64,000 nucleotides of DNA from Polymyxa betae (lineage: Eukaryota > Endomyxa > Phytomyxea > Plasmodiophorida > Plasmodiophoridae). This document shows, piece after piece, positions 20,989 to 31,635 of this stretch (within the stretch, counting starts at the first letter, position 1; each line of letters begins with the position of its first letter). Below the pieces are notes generated by a model that saw only the letters and a program-made list of their open reading frames with translations, was not told the origin of the DNA and did not search any database. Location: contig RBZT01000623.1 of the NCBI GenBank assembly GCA_003693705.1, forward strand, positions 62,001 to 126,000, in the 5' to 3' direction. The position numbers were made by a program, and so were the translations under genes.

Positions 20989-21866
20989 TCTTATTGGGTG
21001 GTTATTGTTAAATATAAAGAAATAATAGTCGGTGGTATTCGTTTCGATAAAATTGAATGAACGACAACGTCATTGAACTCAACATGACCTACCAAATGTG
21101 AGTCAAGTTAGATGTCATGACTCATCCAGATTTATCGCTGACAAGCATACAGCACGACCGGCTTAACAAACCGGCATGTCTTCGTAGATGAGTAACCAAA
21201 GGCATATGAATATTCAGTAAACAACTATGCCGGTTACCTTATGTCTGAATGCAATGTATATGTTATCCAGGATTGTTTAGAGCTGGGTTTCAACTTAAAA
21301 TAAAACGCTTTTCAAGAGCTTCAATACCAGAATCCAGTGATCTGAAACTAAAGGCGCTTTCGAAGAATGTGTTAAATTGTCCAAAGATGTGCTCCTATTA
21401 CGATGCTGTGAACGTATTTTAGCCGTGGAACACAGCATGCAGGCTCTGCAGATTGATTGAAAGGAGACGAGTCCTGTGATCTGCAATGTCGATCGCCTGC
21501 ATGATGACTCTGTAAGCTGAACGAGGAATCTATAAGCTGTCTGTCACGAGTCTGTAAGCTGAATGAAGGGTGTATAAACGGTCTGTTAGGATGTCTGAGT
21601 CTATTACCGGTAGTCGGTAGGAGACTACAGTATAAACAAAATGGACGCGACCCTTCGCTCTCTCATGTCAACATAAGCGCACATTATTCTCTCATGACAA
21701 CATAAGCGCACATTATTCTCTCTCATGACAACATACGCGCACATTATTCTCTCTCATGACAACATAAGCGCACATTATTGATTATTCTCTCACATGACAA
21801 TTCTCTTTCATCATGATATTAATAAAAAATAAGCGCACATTATTCTCTTTCATTCGTCCTGTTAGG
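20989..21866. repeat. Intergenic region with tandem repeats upstream of the PTRHD1-like gene
   Basis: From about 21655 to 21860 a 29-31-nt unit (ATGACAACATAAGCGCACAT core plus TATTCTCTC) is repeated four times nearly exactly, then in two broken copies, ending within 15 nt of the next ATG (21867). A weaker CTGTAAGCTGAA/TATAAGCTG repeat occurs at about 21505-21600. The remaining 20989-21500 shows nothing recognisable. Confidence 0.75.
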
Positions 21867-22400
21867 ATGACGAATCCCTCTGATGATCCTCTGGTGCAGT
21901 ATATCTTAATCAGGCGAGATCTGCAGCAGGTATGCCCGCTAAGTGTCTGATTGCATACGGCCGATGTTCGTATAGGAGCTAGGCTGGTCGGTCGGGTCGC
22001 TGATCGCCCAAGGCGCCCATGGTAAGGGTTAATTCGACTTTGGACCCGTTTTTATCGTGTTTGTAGCTGCGATCGCCGCGCTGGCGGATGCTATGGGTGA
22101 AGAATCAGTTCAGCAATATCTTTCGATTGCTAGACAGCAAGACCCAGACGGGCCACAGATGCACAAAGTCGTTCTGGAAGTGAAAAACATCGAAATGCTT
22201 CTAAAGTTCTCGGATAAGTTGAAAGAAGCACAAATTCTGCATCATGTTTGGGTATAATGTTCCCTCTGCATCACACAGCTCCAACTCTAATAGCTTCTTA
22301 GAATGAATGCCCCGAGATGACTCCCACCTGCCTTTGTACCATTCCCTATCTTCGCTCGAAGCTGAAACCGCTATTCAAGGGGCTGCCATTGTTTCGTTAA
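21867..22400 (+). CDS. Peptidyl-tRNA hydrolase 2-type protein, PTRHD1-like
   Basis: Four exons, 21867-21929, 21976-22021, 22067-22251 and 22302-22400, with three introns of 45-50 nt. The product of about 130 aa follows PTRHD1: DPLVQYILIRRDLQ, ELGWSVGSLIAQGAHAAIAA, MHKVVLEVKN, ILHHVW, and the C-terminal PTCLCTIPYLRSKLKPLF. The family is the Pth2 fold, which cleaves peptidyl-tRNA or acts in related quality control; activity of PTRHD1-type members is less certain than that of PTH2. Confidence 0.88.
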
Positions 22401-22404
22401 TGTA

Positions 22405-23273
22405 TTAAAAAGAAATGATCTTGCCGACGATCGCATGGGCGAACGTCATGACGAGACAGACGAGGAACGTCATATAATGGGTTAGCGATGTGAGCTCGGT
22501 ATACGTGATCACATGGAATAGGTTGAAGGTCGATAGAATCCAGAATAGCAGAACTGCTCTTGCTACATGATTGCTGACCGTCGTATAACTCGTCGCATGG
22601 ATTAAATAAGCCATCGTAATCTATTGTTAGGGTTAGAGCATGGTTCCCTGCTAAGAAGCATTACCATGTAGATTCCCATAGTTCGCGTACATGAAGCCGC
22701 ATACGAACTCGAGCTGAACCCGCCTCCGACAAAGCCAGTTACCAGCCCAGGCATAATAATGGCCAGCAAGCCAAACGCCCCGAATAGGTTGGCGTCGAGA
22801 AACAGGACATCTTCGCGGTTGCCTTTGCCCTGCACCAGATCGCTCACCGTTGATAGCGTTCGCTGCAGTCCCGTCTCGCTGAATTTCCTGATGAAGTCAA
22901 TCACCTGGCTTGTCTGCGACATCGCCAACAGATCTGTCTGCAACTGTTCTACACGCTCGCTCTTGCAAAATATCTTCACCGAATGGTCTGATGCCCCATC
23001 CGGTCTAAGGCGGCACTTGAACACACTTGAGGCATAACGATATGGAAAGCGATACTACATTGGGCCCAGATTGCAGTTTCACACTCAGTTTCGCAATACC
23101 AGGCTTCCTCCGACCTTCAAAATGCGAATACGGCGCCCTGATACTGTAGATTGATAACGCCGAACTATATCTTCGCTGATATATTTGATTGGTTTCAGAA
23201 TAGTTCCTTGTATAGGATTCACTCTGATTTCGCTTGATTTGATGGGAACTTTTAGTAACCTGTGAGCTGCCAT
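22405..23273 (-). CDS. Four-helix membrane protein, unknown
   Basis: Exons read from ATG 23273 (MAAHRLLKVPIKSSEIR...), then a 45-nt intron (GTATTG..AATGTAG), a central exon, another short intron (GTAATG..CAATAG at about 22620-22665), and the final exon ending at 22405. The N-terminal 150 residues are basic, then helical. The C-terminal 130 residues contain about four hydrophobic helices, including LFGAFGLLAIIMPGLVTGFV and MTFLVCLVMTFAHAIVGKI. The stop lies 5 bp from the stop of the PTRHD1-like gene on the other strand. An Arg-rich N-terminus could target mitochondria. No family assigned. Confidence 0.6.
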
Positions 23274-23861
23274 TGAATAATAACATTGTTTTGGTTGATG
23301 TTATGCCAAAGTAAAATAGTGTGTCGATTGTGTTGTTGAATATTACTTGTTTATTACGAATAAAAGTATTGCAACAAGCTCCAGTTTAATAAGTTTTCAA
23401 AGTTCGGAAAATTGGAGGAGAAAGATACGCAAACAAGCTTACACAAGGCTATTAAGTCATATGTTATGCCAAAAAAGGGCAGAATACAAATAGAGATCAA
23501 AGTCTCTATTTCTGAAATCACTGCTGCATTAACAGTAGAATTGTCTATGGGGTTAATGCTCCTGATTCCATTATTGTGAAACTTCCAATCATGCCCACTG
23601 TTTTGCTGCGAAGGCATCTGTTTGTGGTTTGATTGATCAATATGTTGTCTATTCAGCCTGCGTTTTGACTTGTGAACGAGTTTACTTTGTTGGAACAAAT
23701 AAAAAATGTTAGAATGGGGAGCAGCAGAGCAGGTAGAGATAGACATATGATCTACCGACATTGTCGATTTTGTGTATGCGCAGGGGTAGGGTTAGGGTTT
23801 TAGGGTTTCTCAGAGCCAGGTCAATGAGTATGCGCGCTTATTGTGCATTCTCATTTATTAA
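23274..23861. promoter_or_regulatory. Divergent intergenic region with telo-box cluster before RRP8
   Basis: About 590 bp without a supported gene. At 23785-23812 the plus strand reads GGGTAGGGTTAGGGTTTTAG followed by GGTTT, ending about 50 nt before the RRP8 ATG (23862). In land plants the telo-box AAACCCTAA (either strand) marks promoters of ribosome-biogenesis genes; the same use here is inference. Confidence 0.5.
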
Positions 23862-24784
23862 ATGGCCAAGGGCGATCATGGCAGCGGCCGACCTTCAGGT
23901 CGTCCCAGCTCAAACTGTCGCAAGAAGGAATTGCTACGACAGAAGCTTCGGCGATCCCAGACCGAAATTGCTGCTCCTCTGCCAACCATCTCCAAGAAGG
24001 AAGTCCGAGGTCTGGCGATTGCTGTCTCGCCTGGCTTCCGCATCTGATTTGTTTATAGAGCAAACACCTCTGGATAGGTTAAAATCTCGTGCCTTGCTGC
24101 TGGATGGCTCCAAGTTCCGCTTCTTGAACGAGACTCTCTACAGAGCGCCCAGCAACAGCAGCTGGCAATTGTTCCAAGACAACCCCGATCATTTCCGAAT
24201 CTATCACGAAGGGTTTCGCTCGCAGGTGAAGAAATGGCCACAGAACCCGGTTGACCAATTCATCTCGTGCATTCGCCGCTTGCCGTCGTCGTGCGTCATC
24301 GCCGATTTCGGATGCGGCGAAGCGAAGATTGCCGCTTCTGTCCCGAATCACGTCCATTCGTTCGATCTGGTGGCTGTCAACGAACGTGTCACAGCCTGTG
24401 ATATCGCCAATGTCCCTTTGGAGAACATTTCCATCGATCTCGCCATCTTCTGTCTCTCGCTGATGGGGACCAACTGGCCGCAGTTCATTATCGAGGCGAA
24501 TCGCGTCCTAAAACCGAACGGCATGCTGAAGATCGCCGAAGTTCGCAGCCGGATTGGCGATATTGAGGCGTTTATCCAAGCTATCAAGAGTTTGGGTTTC
24601 AAATTCGAGAAATTGGTAACTTTTGCCCCGTTTCCGGTTTTCCCGTTTAGGTTGAGTATGTTCACAGGATGATGCCAACGTCATGTTTTTACGGTTCGAA
24701 TTCATCAAACTGAAAGCGTCACCAAAGAAGATAACATTCGATGCTCTGACCGTATTAAAACCGTGCCTATATAAAAAGCGGTGA
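23862..24784 (+). CDS. RRP8: Ribosomal RNA-processing protein 8, SAM-dependent methyltransferase
   Basis: Nucleolar enzyme that makes m1A in large-subunit rRNA. Exons 23862-24009, 24059-24615 and 24668-24784. A basic N-terminus precedes the family block SKFRFLNETLYR, then DHFRIYHEGFRSQVKKWPQN and motif I VIADFGCGEAKIA. VHSFDLVAVNERVTACDI, the motif FCLSLMGTNW and AEVRSRIGD follow, and the short final exon carries MFLRFEFIKLK. All are diagnostic of RRP8. Introns are 49 and 52 nt. Confidence 0.95.
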
Positions 24785-24800
24785 GCGATTCATTGAACGA

Positions 24801-26318
24801 TCATTCTATTTCTCCAGGTTGAGTGCGAGTGTGTCGCCGTTTCTCGCCGGGTCTGACTGATCTTGGTCTTGGCGGTTTCGATCTCAGCTTCATGATAACG
24901 GCTATGACAGCATCGAGTTTCTCAGTTCCTGGATCCTCTTTCATGAACTGCATCAAGCGTTCAACATCGACACCGCATCGAACTGCATGAATAAGGGCCA
25001 TTTCCAGCTGTCGTCTTGGGAAATCGTAGAATTTTTTGTGCACACAATTCGGACATGAATGGGATTTGGTTCGGCATGGAGGCGGACTAGCAGGTTGACG
25101 CCCTGACAATGGGATTTTCTTGTGAGGCAGCCATGGAGCCTCGAGAGTCGGGTTCTTCGGCTGTTGCTTTACTTCAGGTTCTGCTTGAATTTCGTCATGG
25201 GCGTTGACGATAGCCCTGCTGGTCTGCTGGTTGTTCGAGTCATCTTTTGGCATTTCTATATTGCAGCGATTAATGGATTTTGGCGAAAATATCTGAAGTG
25301 ATTTGTCTGGGTCGCCTAAAATATCGTCAATGGATGCATTTGCGATTTGTTCCAATTGGCTTGAACGGTTTGTTAATTTCAACAATGTCTCCGGTGTTTG
25401 ATATTGTGGATTTTCTGCAATTTTCTGCTTTTTCTGGCTGCCTGAATCCAGAATCGTTGTCTTCTTCTGTTCGACCTTACTCATGTTGCTTGCAGAATCT
25501 TCTGTGGAGTTTTCTGCCAACGCTGCTTTCGCTTTCTTGCCGTTCTTTGAAGTTGCATTCGATTGGGACAGTGATTGCACGTCATCTGGCGATTGCCGTC
25601 CCAAGGATCTCTTCTGCTCAGCTTCGTTGAACACAGCACCAAATTGCGAAAGAGATGGCGGATCGTCTGAAGAATGCAACGTTGACAAAGGCTTCTGCTG
25701 CTTCTTCACTGAAGCAGCAGCTGATGTATCATCTGACTTAAGCTCCTTTAAAGGTTGGATTTGCTCGGTCTTCTTCGCATCATATTGTGGCAACGGCTGA
25801 TTTAAAGGAACTTGCACAATTGCAGTCTTAGATTGCTCGGTGTGTTTGGGCAATAAACTTTTCGAAGTCTCTCGCAATTCCGAATGCTTTCTGGATCCAG
25901 ATCTGTCGAATGATTTGACGGATTGTGCTCTGGTCAGCGACTTTGATGGCTGGAACTGATTTGCGATCTTCTCAAGGGCCGAAATCATGTCGCTATCTAT
26001 ATCTTCATCTTCTACAGGATATGCTGCAACTCGAACAATGTTCGACATCAGCTCATCGCTCGGTGTTCGGCTCCTTGTCACGGAATTCATCCTGGAATGC
26101 CGCCCGCTCTCAAACGACGTAAAATCGATTGATGATTTCGCTGAATGTTGCGTCTTGGAGCGCTTGAAAAGTTTCTGTGCGAGCCGCTCAACGTCCCAGC
26201 GGCCATCATCGTCCATCTGCTGTAAACATGCAGATGCGGAACTCGGCTTATCCGGGCCAGAGCTGTCCAAATCGTTCCAAACAAAGTCATCGCTGTCAAT
26301 CGATGATTCGTCCGACAT
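24801..26318 (-). CDS. Large Ser/Lys-rich disordered protein with CxxC motif
   Basis: A 505-aa single-exon protein from ATG 26318. The first 380 residues are low complexity, rich in S, K, Q and D, with repeated SLSQ and phosphosite-like RSRTPS words. The conserved-looking part is at the C-terminus: SCPNCVHKKFYDFPRRQLEM, then a helical stretch ending with a basic tail. The CxxC pair may bind zinc or be redox active. Stop lies 16 bp from the convergent RRP8 stop. No family recognised. Confidence 0.65.
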   Translation of the reverse strand: MSDESSIDSDDFVWNDLDSSGPDKPSSASACLQQMDDDGRWDVERLAQKLFKRSKTQHSAKSSIDFTSFESGRHSRMNSVTRSRTPSDELMSNIVRVAAYPVEDEDIDSDMISALEKIANQFQPSKSLTRAQSVKSFDRSGSRKHSELRETSKSLLPKHTEQSKTAIVQVPLNQPLPQYDAKKTEQIQPLKELKSDDTSAAASVKKQQKPLSTLHSSDDPPSLSQFGAVFNEAEQKRSLGRQSPDDVQSLSQSNATSKNGKKAKAALAENSTEDSASNMSKVEQKKTTILDSGSQKKQKIAENPQYQTPETLLKLTNRSSQLEQIANASIDDILGDPDKSLQIFSPKSINRCNIEMPKDDSNNQQTSRAIVNAHDEIQAEPEVKQQPKNPTLEAPWLPHKKIPLSGRQPASPPPCRTKSHSCPNCVHKKFYDFPRRQLEMALIHAVRCGVDVERLMQFMKEDPGTEKLDAVIAVIMKLRSKPPRPRSVRPGEKRRHTRTQPGEIE

Positions 26319-26597
26319 TTAGGATCAGCACGACCTCTGTTGAATGAAGCGCGTGCCAACCTTCGGCAGGAAGTTGCTTTAGGTCAGTATGAAAATTGTA
26401 TGCCAACGAAGAAATTGTCTGATCTAATTGTTCATCATGAGGGTTGCTTGAATGTTTCGCGTAAGATATTTACATGCAGGTTAAATGGTGTTAGTTCCAT
26501 GCCTTTGTTTAGGAGCAACGGTTTCGCTTAAACCCTGAAGAGATATTTACAACTTGGTCTGCGCTGTACTTAGCATGCGACCGGAAAATCCCATGAC

Positions 26598-27899
26598 ATG
26601 AATGAATCTGCTGCAGCCTTGAAAGGGTTTATCCTAGCTGAGCTCGGCTTCAAACATCATCTGGAGGCAATTTACGCTCACGTAATCCAACCGCTCAAGT
26701 CAGATTTCCAAGTTTGCCATAAGATCCATCCAAAATCCACACTCGCAGGCCTTCTGGAAATATCTTATTGCCGTCGCTCGCTGCATTCATGCCTGAAACA
26801 AATCTCGGAGCATATCGATCCCGAGACCTTTGAAAGCGATTCCGAGCTCTGCATGCGTCAGTATGCTGAATACGTCGAGATCCTGAGCCACGCAATCAAG
26901 CATTGGTCGCTTGTAGGGCTGCCTGACTTCTTTACAGTATGGAGCAGGCAACGGACCAATCCAGCTATTCGCCAAGCGTTGATTGACATCGGTGATACCA
27001 ATGCGAGCTGGAGATTGATATCACAGCTTGAAATCAACTGGATCAGCAACGACAACCGATTGGATATATTCTCAACCTGCTTGTTGCCTTTTTACTTTGT
27101 CGCAAATCTGGTCCTGAAACTTGATCAGTTACGGAACCATTTACAAGCAGGAACGGAAACTGCACAATTGGCTCTCATTGCCAGGAATAAGATGGAAGCC
27201 TTGGATCGATGGATTGAACAGCAGTCCAATACGAAGGAGCAGATTCGTCAAATCCGTATCTTAGCGATTGAATACCTTATCTATGATTGTCCAATTCTAC
27301 TTGATCGATCTCGCACATTCAAAAAAGCTGCCTTATTCCAGTTGACAACGGGTTTCGAAGCAGGCCCGCCAGAGAAAGTAATTTTACTGGCTTTTAGCGA
27401 CATACTAATCTGGGCTGATTCCGAAAGCAAATCTTTCCTTGGTGGTGTTTATCGAGCCAATTACAAGGTCAGTGAGGATCCGCTGAATCAGCTCACGATC
27501 TGCTTGCAGATCAACTCGGCAGAAACCGTAGTCAAATTTCAAAGTCTGGAAACTCAACAGCACGAAGAGTGGAGTCGTTATTTGAATACGGAAAACAATT
27601 CGATGAACCCTATCGAACTCCCACGACGACATAGCCTGCTGAATAAGTATCCTCCACAGACGCTGCCTGTCGAGGTTCGAGTACGAAGTAAATCTGACAA
27701 TTCTATAGCCATTACTGACGAAATTCTTGTTCACGATGGTGACCACCCGTCGAAACTCGCTTACATGTTCGCACGTCGGCATCAACTCCCTCGTTTGCTT
27801 ATCAACGAGCTCTGCTGTCGACTTCATTCAGTCGCCGCTAGTCGCTGCGAAGACATTAAGGCTCGTCGCAGGCTTTATCTGGGACGACATCAACAATAA
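26598..27899 (+). CDS. RhoGEF-like (divergent DH-PH) protein
   Basis: A 433-aa single-exon protein from ATG 26598. Residues 10-200 are all-helical and begin like a Dbl-homology domain (FILAELGFKHHLEAIYAHVI), with a later YAEYVEILSHAIKHW helix. Residues about 245-320 have strands typical of a PH domain (AALFQLTT, VILLAFSDILIWADSESKS, QHEEWSRYLNT as end helix). DH-PH pairs activate Rho-family GTPases; the match is by pattern and divergent, so the call is tentative. The tail (330-433) is basic. Confidence 0.45.
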   Translation: MNESAAALKGFILAELGFKHHLEAIYAHVIQPLKSDFQVCHKIHPKSTLAGLLEISYCRRSLHSCLKQISEHIDPETFESDSELCMRQYAEYVEILSHAIKHWSLVGLPDFFTVWSRQRTNPAIRQALIDIGDTNASWRLISQLEINWISNDNRLDIFSTCLLPFYFVANLVLKLDQLRNHLQAGTETAQLALIARNKMEALDRWIEQQSNTKEQIRQIRILAIEYLIYDCPILLDRSRTFKKAALFQLTTGFEAGPPEKVILLAFSDILIWADSESKSFLGGVYRANYKVSEDPLNQLTICLQINSAETVVKFQSLETQQHEEWSRYLNTENNSMNPIELPRRHSLLNKYPPQTLPVEVRVRSKSDNSIAITDEILVHDGDHPSKLAYMFARRHQLPRLLINELCCRLHSVAASRCEDIKARRRLYLGRHQQ

Positions 27900-28306
27900 A
27901 CCAAAAAATGTTCATTTGTAGAGGTGAGCCCAACCTGCACTCGCATAGAGCATGCGAACATGTGAATCACCAAGCTGTCTCGCTGCTGCAATGGCTCAAG
28001 GGTCGGCTCCGGCTGCAATCAAGAACTGCACCCGAACAAACCGATAGAGATATGATGGAGGAGAGGATATTGTTGATGAATGACATGGGAGGTCGCTACC
28101 TGGTCTAGCTAGACATGTGGGAGGCCGCTTCGCTAGCCTGCCTGAGATGGGCCCCCGGGGCCTTCTCATTTCTGACTCTGTGTCTGTTAAATGAGAGGTC
28201 GGCTGTCTGAGCCGAGAACGAGTCGAGTACTGACTAGGACTAATGGCCGATACCAGGCTTATGACGATCGGTCGAGCCTGACTGCAGAGCCCAGATCTCA
28301 CAGTCG

Positions 28307-28702
28307 ATGATCATTGCTGCTCGAGTCCCGGTCGTCGCTGATCTCGACCAGGTCCCAATGCTGGTTCCTGTCGTCCGCGCCACCATCGTCACCTCGAATG
28401 TCATCCCGCCGATCTATCTCGCGACAATCGTGGAGCCAAATAGGGCTCCATACTGGACCTGTCCCCAAGCCTTGGTGGTGCCCGCTTGTCATCCGGATCT
28501 TGACGACGACAGGGGTACGATTATGTCGGTGTGCTCCGAGTCAAGTTCGGATTCATTCAGGAGCGATTTCTCCCAAGTTGACCACGGCGACATCGAATCA
28601 ATCTCGACGGCATCGTCGTTATTCAACAACGAACGGGACAGCAATCGAAGGCTTCGTCCAGCATCCAGGTCATGTACAAGATTTCAAAGGAAATCACAAT
28701 GA
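28307..28702 (+). CDS. Possible short protein or exon, unknown
   Basis: An open frame from ATG 28307 encodes a hydrophobic start (MIIAARVPVVADLDQVPML) and a Ser/Asp-rich tail (SVCSESSSDSFRSDFSQ). Another coding-like stretch in a different frame (about 28660-28795, EITMIYQGLRLEELPKR) follows, so the two may be exons of one gene; the junction is not resolved. Low confidence. Confidence 0.3.
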   Translation: MIIAARVPVVADLDQVPMLVPVVRATIVTSNVIPPIYLATIVEPNRAPYWTCPQALVVPACHPDLDDDRGTIMSVCSESSSDSFRSDFSQVDHGDIESISTASSLFNNERDSNRRLRPASRSCTRFQRKSQ

Positions 28703-28893
28703 TTTATCAAGGACTGCGACTCGAGGAGTTACCCAAACGACTATTGATTCTCCAAACACAATTTGACCTGTTTGATCAGCAATATATTTATATTTCTTGT
28801 CGTATTGCAATTGCAGAGGGTTTTGGATAGTCTTTCGCGATAGATTGAATTTCGTTCATTTTGTCGCTATATCAACCAAACCGTGATCATGAA

Positions 28894-29250
28894 TTAATGT
28901 TCTATGGTCGATTGTAGTTTAGATATAATTAACTTCAACACGTCCTCGACCTCATCATTGTATGAAGGCCTTTTAATAACCTTATCAGGTATTCGAGGAG
29001 AACTTTGGCTCTGCTTCAGTGATTCAAGCCGTTTTTCCAACTGCTGGTCTAACTTGATCATAGCGATGGGTCGTGGGACCTGAAACTTTTTCGATTTGAA
29101 TATCGAATGAATATATTTCCCTAACGTTCCGATTCAGTGCCAAACAAATTGTGAAGGTTTGGACCATCCGCTGACCTTTGTTGGAAACATCTGGTCTGTG
29201 AGGAGAAAGATGCGACTCCCTTTGTATTGCTGCCGTGGTCTTCTTTTCAT
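28894..29250 (-). CDS. Small two-exon protein, unknown
   Basis: Reconstructed from ATG 29250 (MKRRPRQQYKGSRIFLL...). The frame breaks at an intron GTCAGC..GTTTCAG of about 100 nt, and exon 2 contains MIKLDQQLEKRLESLKQS, then DEVEDVLKLIISKLQ, ending at TAA 28894. About 86 aa, basic N-terminus, helical C-terminus with possible coiled coil. The reading frame and splice sites are consistent, but no family is recognised. Confidence 0.4.
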
Positions 29251-29545
29251 AATTTCGTTTGGCTTTCGATGTATGATATATTAGAGGTTTATGATATGAT
29301 TCCCTGATGGTATATATTAGACAGTATTTTTAAAGGAAGCTATTGCGAATACTTAAGGAGTCGATACGCCTGGCTAACTTCAATCAAACCGGTATCAGCA
29401 AAGCTAGAGTCGTCCCTAAATAGCGATTGAAAGGTCTGCTACGAAAACGCCAAAGAGAGTTTACAAATGAAAAGGATCAGCGCCATCGTGCTCCGATTCA
29501 CCACAATCGATATTCAGAGACGTCATGAAAGTCTGAGATACCATT

Positions 29546-30751
29546 TCAGAAATCAGCAGACTGTAACACCCTGCTGACCTCATCTGGACCCATTTTCTCT
29601 CCATCGTCATGCAGCTCATTGACCTCTTCAGAATGGTCGGGCTTCAAAATATGCTCGAAATCAGAATCTGAGCTCGGATCGTATATAATGACGTTGAGCT
29701 CACAGGGCTCCACCAAGTTGCTATACAGCATAGGATAGACTTCCTTTAACGAGCCTTTCGGTTTGGTTGGTTTCACCAAGGGATTTCCACGAACATCGAC
29801 GATTTCCAGGTAGCTGAACCCAGCCAATGCCAACAGATTCGATTCCGTTGAGATGAAGTTATACGAGATATCAAGGAATGTCAACGAATGGAACCCATTC
29901 GCAGCCCGAAGAAAAGCGGACGGTATTCCTCGTAAAGCATTCTCGCTGATATCTAAGACCTAAGGCGAGATTAACAATCTTCAAAGACGAATCACAAAGG
30001 CTCACCTGCAAATTCGTGATGTTCCCTAAGATTTGCCAAACCGAATCGCACCTGATTAAATTTCGTCGTAGCGACAGCTTTTTTAGAGAAGCGAATGTGC
30101 TCATGCCTTTCGGAATGTCAACGATTCCGTTATACGTTAAATCCAGTTCTTCTAGTTTGGCGATCTTTGTCAGGTCTTCGATAGCGTCTGACGACAGCTG
30201 ATTGTATCCAAGGCCGAGAACTCGCAGCTCTGGAAACATCCCGGCGTCCAGCTGTATCTGGGAGATACCATTGCAATGCAGATGCAGCTCTTGCAAAGCC
30301 GGTAAGCCCCCAAGATGGCTTAAGGCAATGAGATTATCGCCAAGGTCCAGATATTTCAGGCTAGAAAAGAGCTGTAAATCCGCTGTTTCGACATTCGTCA
30401 ATTCCTGATTTGATAACACCAGCCGTTCAACCAGGCTCGGCTTGTCCACACCAGCACATTTCAACATGCACTCAGCATTGAGAGACTTGTTGGTCCAGCG
30501 CTTTTTTACTCCACGTGGTTTTCGGAAGATGATCGGATTCTTCCGTAAATATTCTGGGACTCGTAACCTGCGAGTTCGTGTCGAGCCACTGAAAATGAAA
30601 TCTGAAGGTGGCCGAGCACTTCCTTTAAAACTATTAATGATCGAACAAGACGAAACATTTTTTGTATACTTGATTTTGTCGGGCATTTGGACTTATCATC
30701 ACCTATATTAACTTGTTGAAGATGAAGCGGCTTGGAAGTAGCGGCCGCCAT
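29546..30751 (-). CDS. Leucine-rich repeat protein, XRRA1-like
   Basis: Start at ATG 30751; a first exon of about 60 nt, a 63-nt intron, the main exon (to about 29998), a 45-nt intron and the final exon to 29546. A basic head (RVPEYLRKNPIIFRKPRG) is followed by at least seven LRRs: VERLVLSNQELTNV, LKYLDLGDNLIAL, LQELHLHCNGIS, LRVLGLGYNQLSS, LEELDLTYNGIV, LKKLSLRRNLI, VLDISENALRGIP, MTFLDISYNF. The C-terminus is acidic. Layout and the DKPSLVERLVLSNQEL lead-in resemble XRRA1 proteins; LRR is certain, XRRA1 assignment moderate. Confidence 0.75.
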
Positions 30752-30879
30752 GACGCCAAATTAAGCGAGTTTCGTGATCATCTTCTGTACTCCATAAATA
30801 GTTAATAGCCTTCTGCGCATAATGATGCAGATATTTTCTGTATTTTTGCACAAAACACTCCATAAATAAACTACATAGA

Positions 30880-31324
30880 TTAAATGCTGACATTCGCAGA
30901 TTTCATCTTTTTGGCAGCTGCATTGGGCGGGGCTGTTCCATCTTTAATCCGTCTCTTTTTCTTCTTGACCTTCTTTACTTTACAGTACGTTTCCAGCATT
31001 TTCAGAGGAGCTCCTGGTTCAAGTTTTAGGCTTGTTAGGAACTGTTCGACAGGAATTTCTTTAATCTGGATGGCATCGTTCGTGATGCCAATCGAATCAA
31101 TTAATGGAATCAATTTCGACGACGACATCGTGATATCTAAAGGGCCACAATCCGGAATATCAGCTGTTAAATTTGAGCCAATATCAAGCTGGCCGTATCC
31201 AATCAGGGCCAGCAAATCAGCGGATGCATCGGCTAGACCACGCTGTCAGTCACCGATGACGGCAGGAAACGGTTTACTAACCGCTGCACAGGTCGAAGAC
31301 TTGAGGATTAGAGCTCGCCATCAT
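30880..31324 (-). CDS. Small protein with basic C-terminus, possibly nuclear
   Basis: Exon 1 from ATG 31324 (MMASSNPQVFDLCS), an intron of about 50 nt (GTTAGT..GTCTAG), then the main exon to 30880; about 125 aa. The core (LTADIPDCGPLDITMSSSKL ... LKLEPGAPLKMLE) is followed by KKVKKKKRRIKDG, a nuclear-localisation-like run. The order short core, then a PG-containing strand, then a lysine-rich tail vaguely recalls Mediator subunit 19, but identity is not established. Confidence 0.5.
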
Positions 31325-31635
31325 CCATCTGCAGAGCCCGAAGACGAGACAATGTGTTTGTAATCGCGACGGTTCTCTAATGGTCAATGGTCCGAAGGCA
31401 GAGAAGAGCCACGGGGGCTCACTGGACTGGGCACTGGGCGAGCAGCAGCCCTTTCACGTTACAGTGTCACTCAACTTTAGGGTTTCCTTTCTGACGTTTT
31501 CTAATTTACTGCCCATTGAGAGACGCTGCTAGCCTGTCTGAAGACCGATTCTGGGCAGCACAGCAGATTTCGTGAAGTCTGTAAATCAAGTGCAACTACA
31601 GTTTGAATTTGGTATTCGGCTGAAGTTAGTCCGTT
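31325..31635. promoter_or_regulatory. Divergent intergenic region with a telo-box word
   Basis: About 310 bp between the minus-strand small protein and ethanolamine kinase. TTTAGGGTTT occurs at about 31473-31482, some 155 nt before the kinase ATG. Nothing else recognised. Confidence 0.4.
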
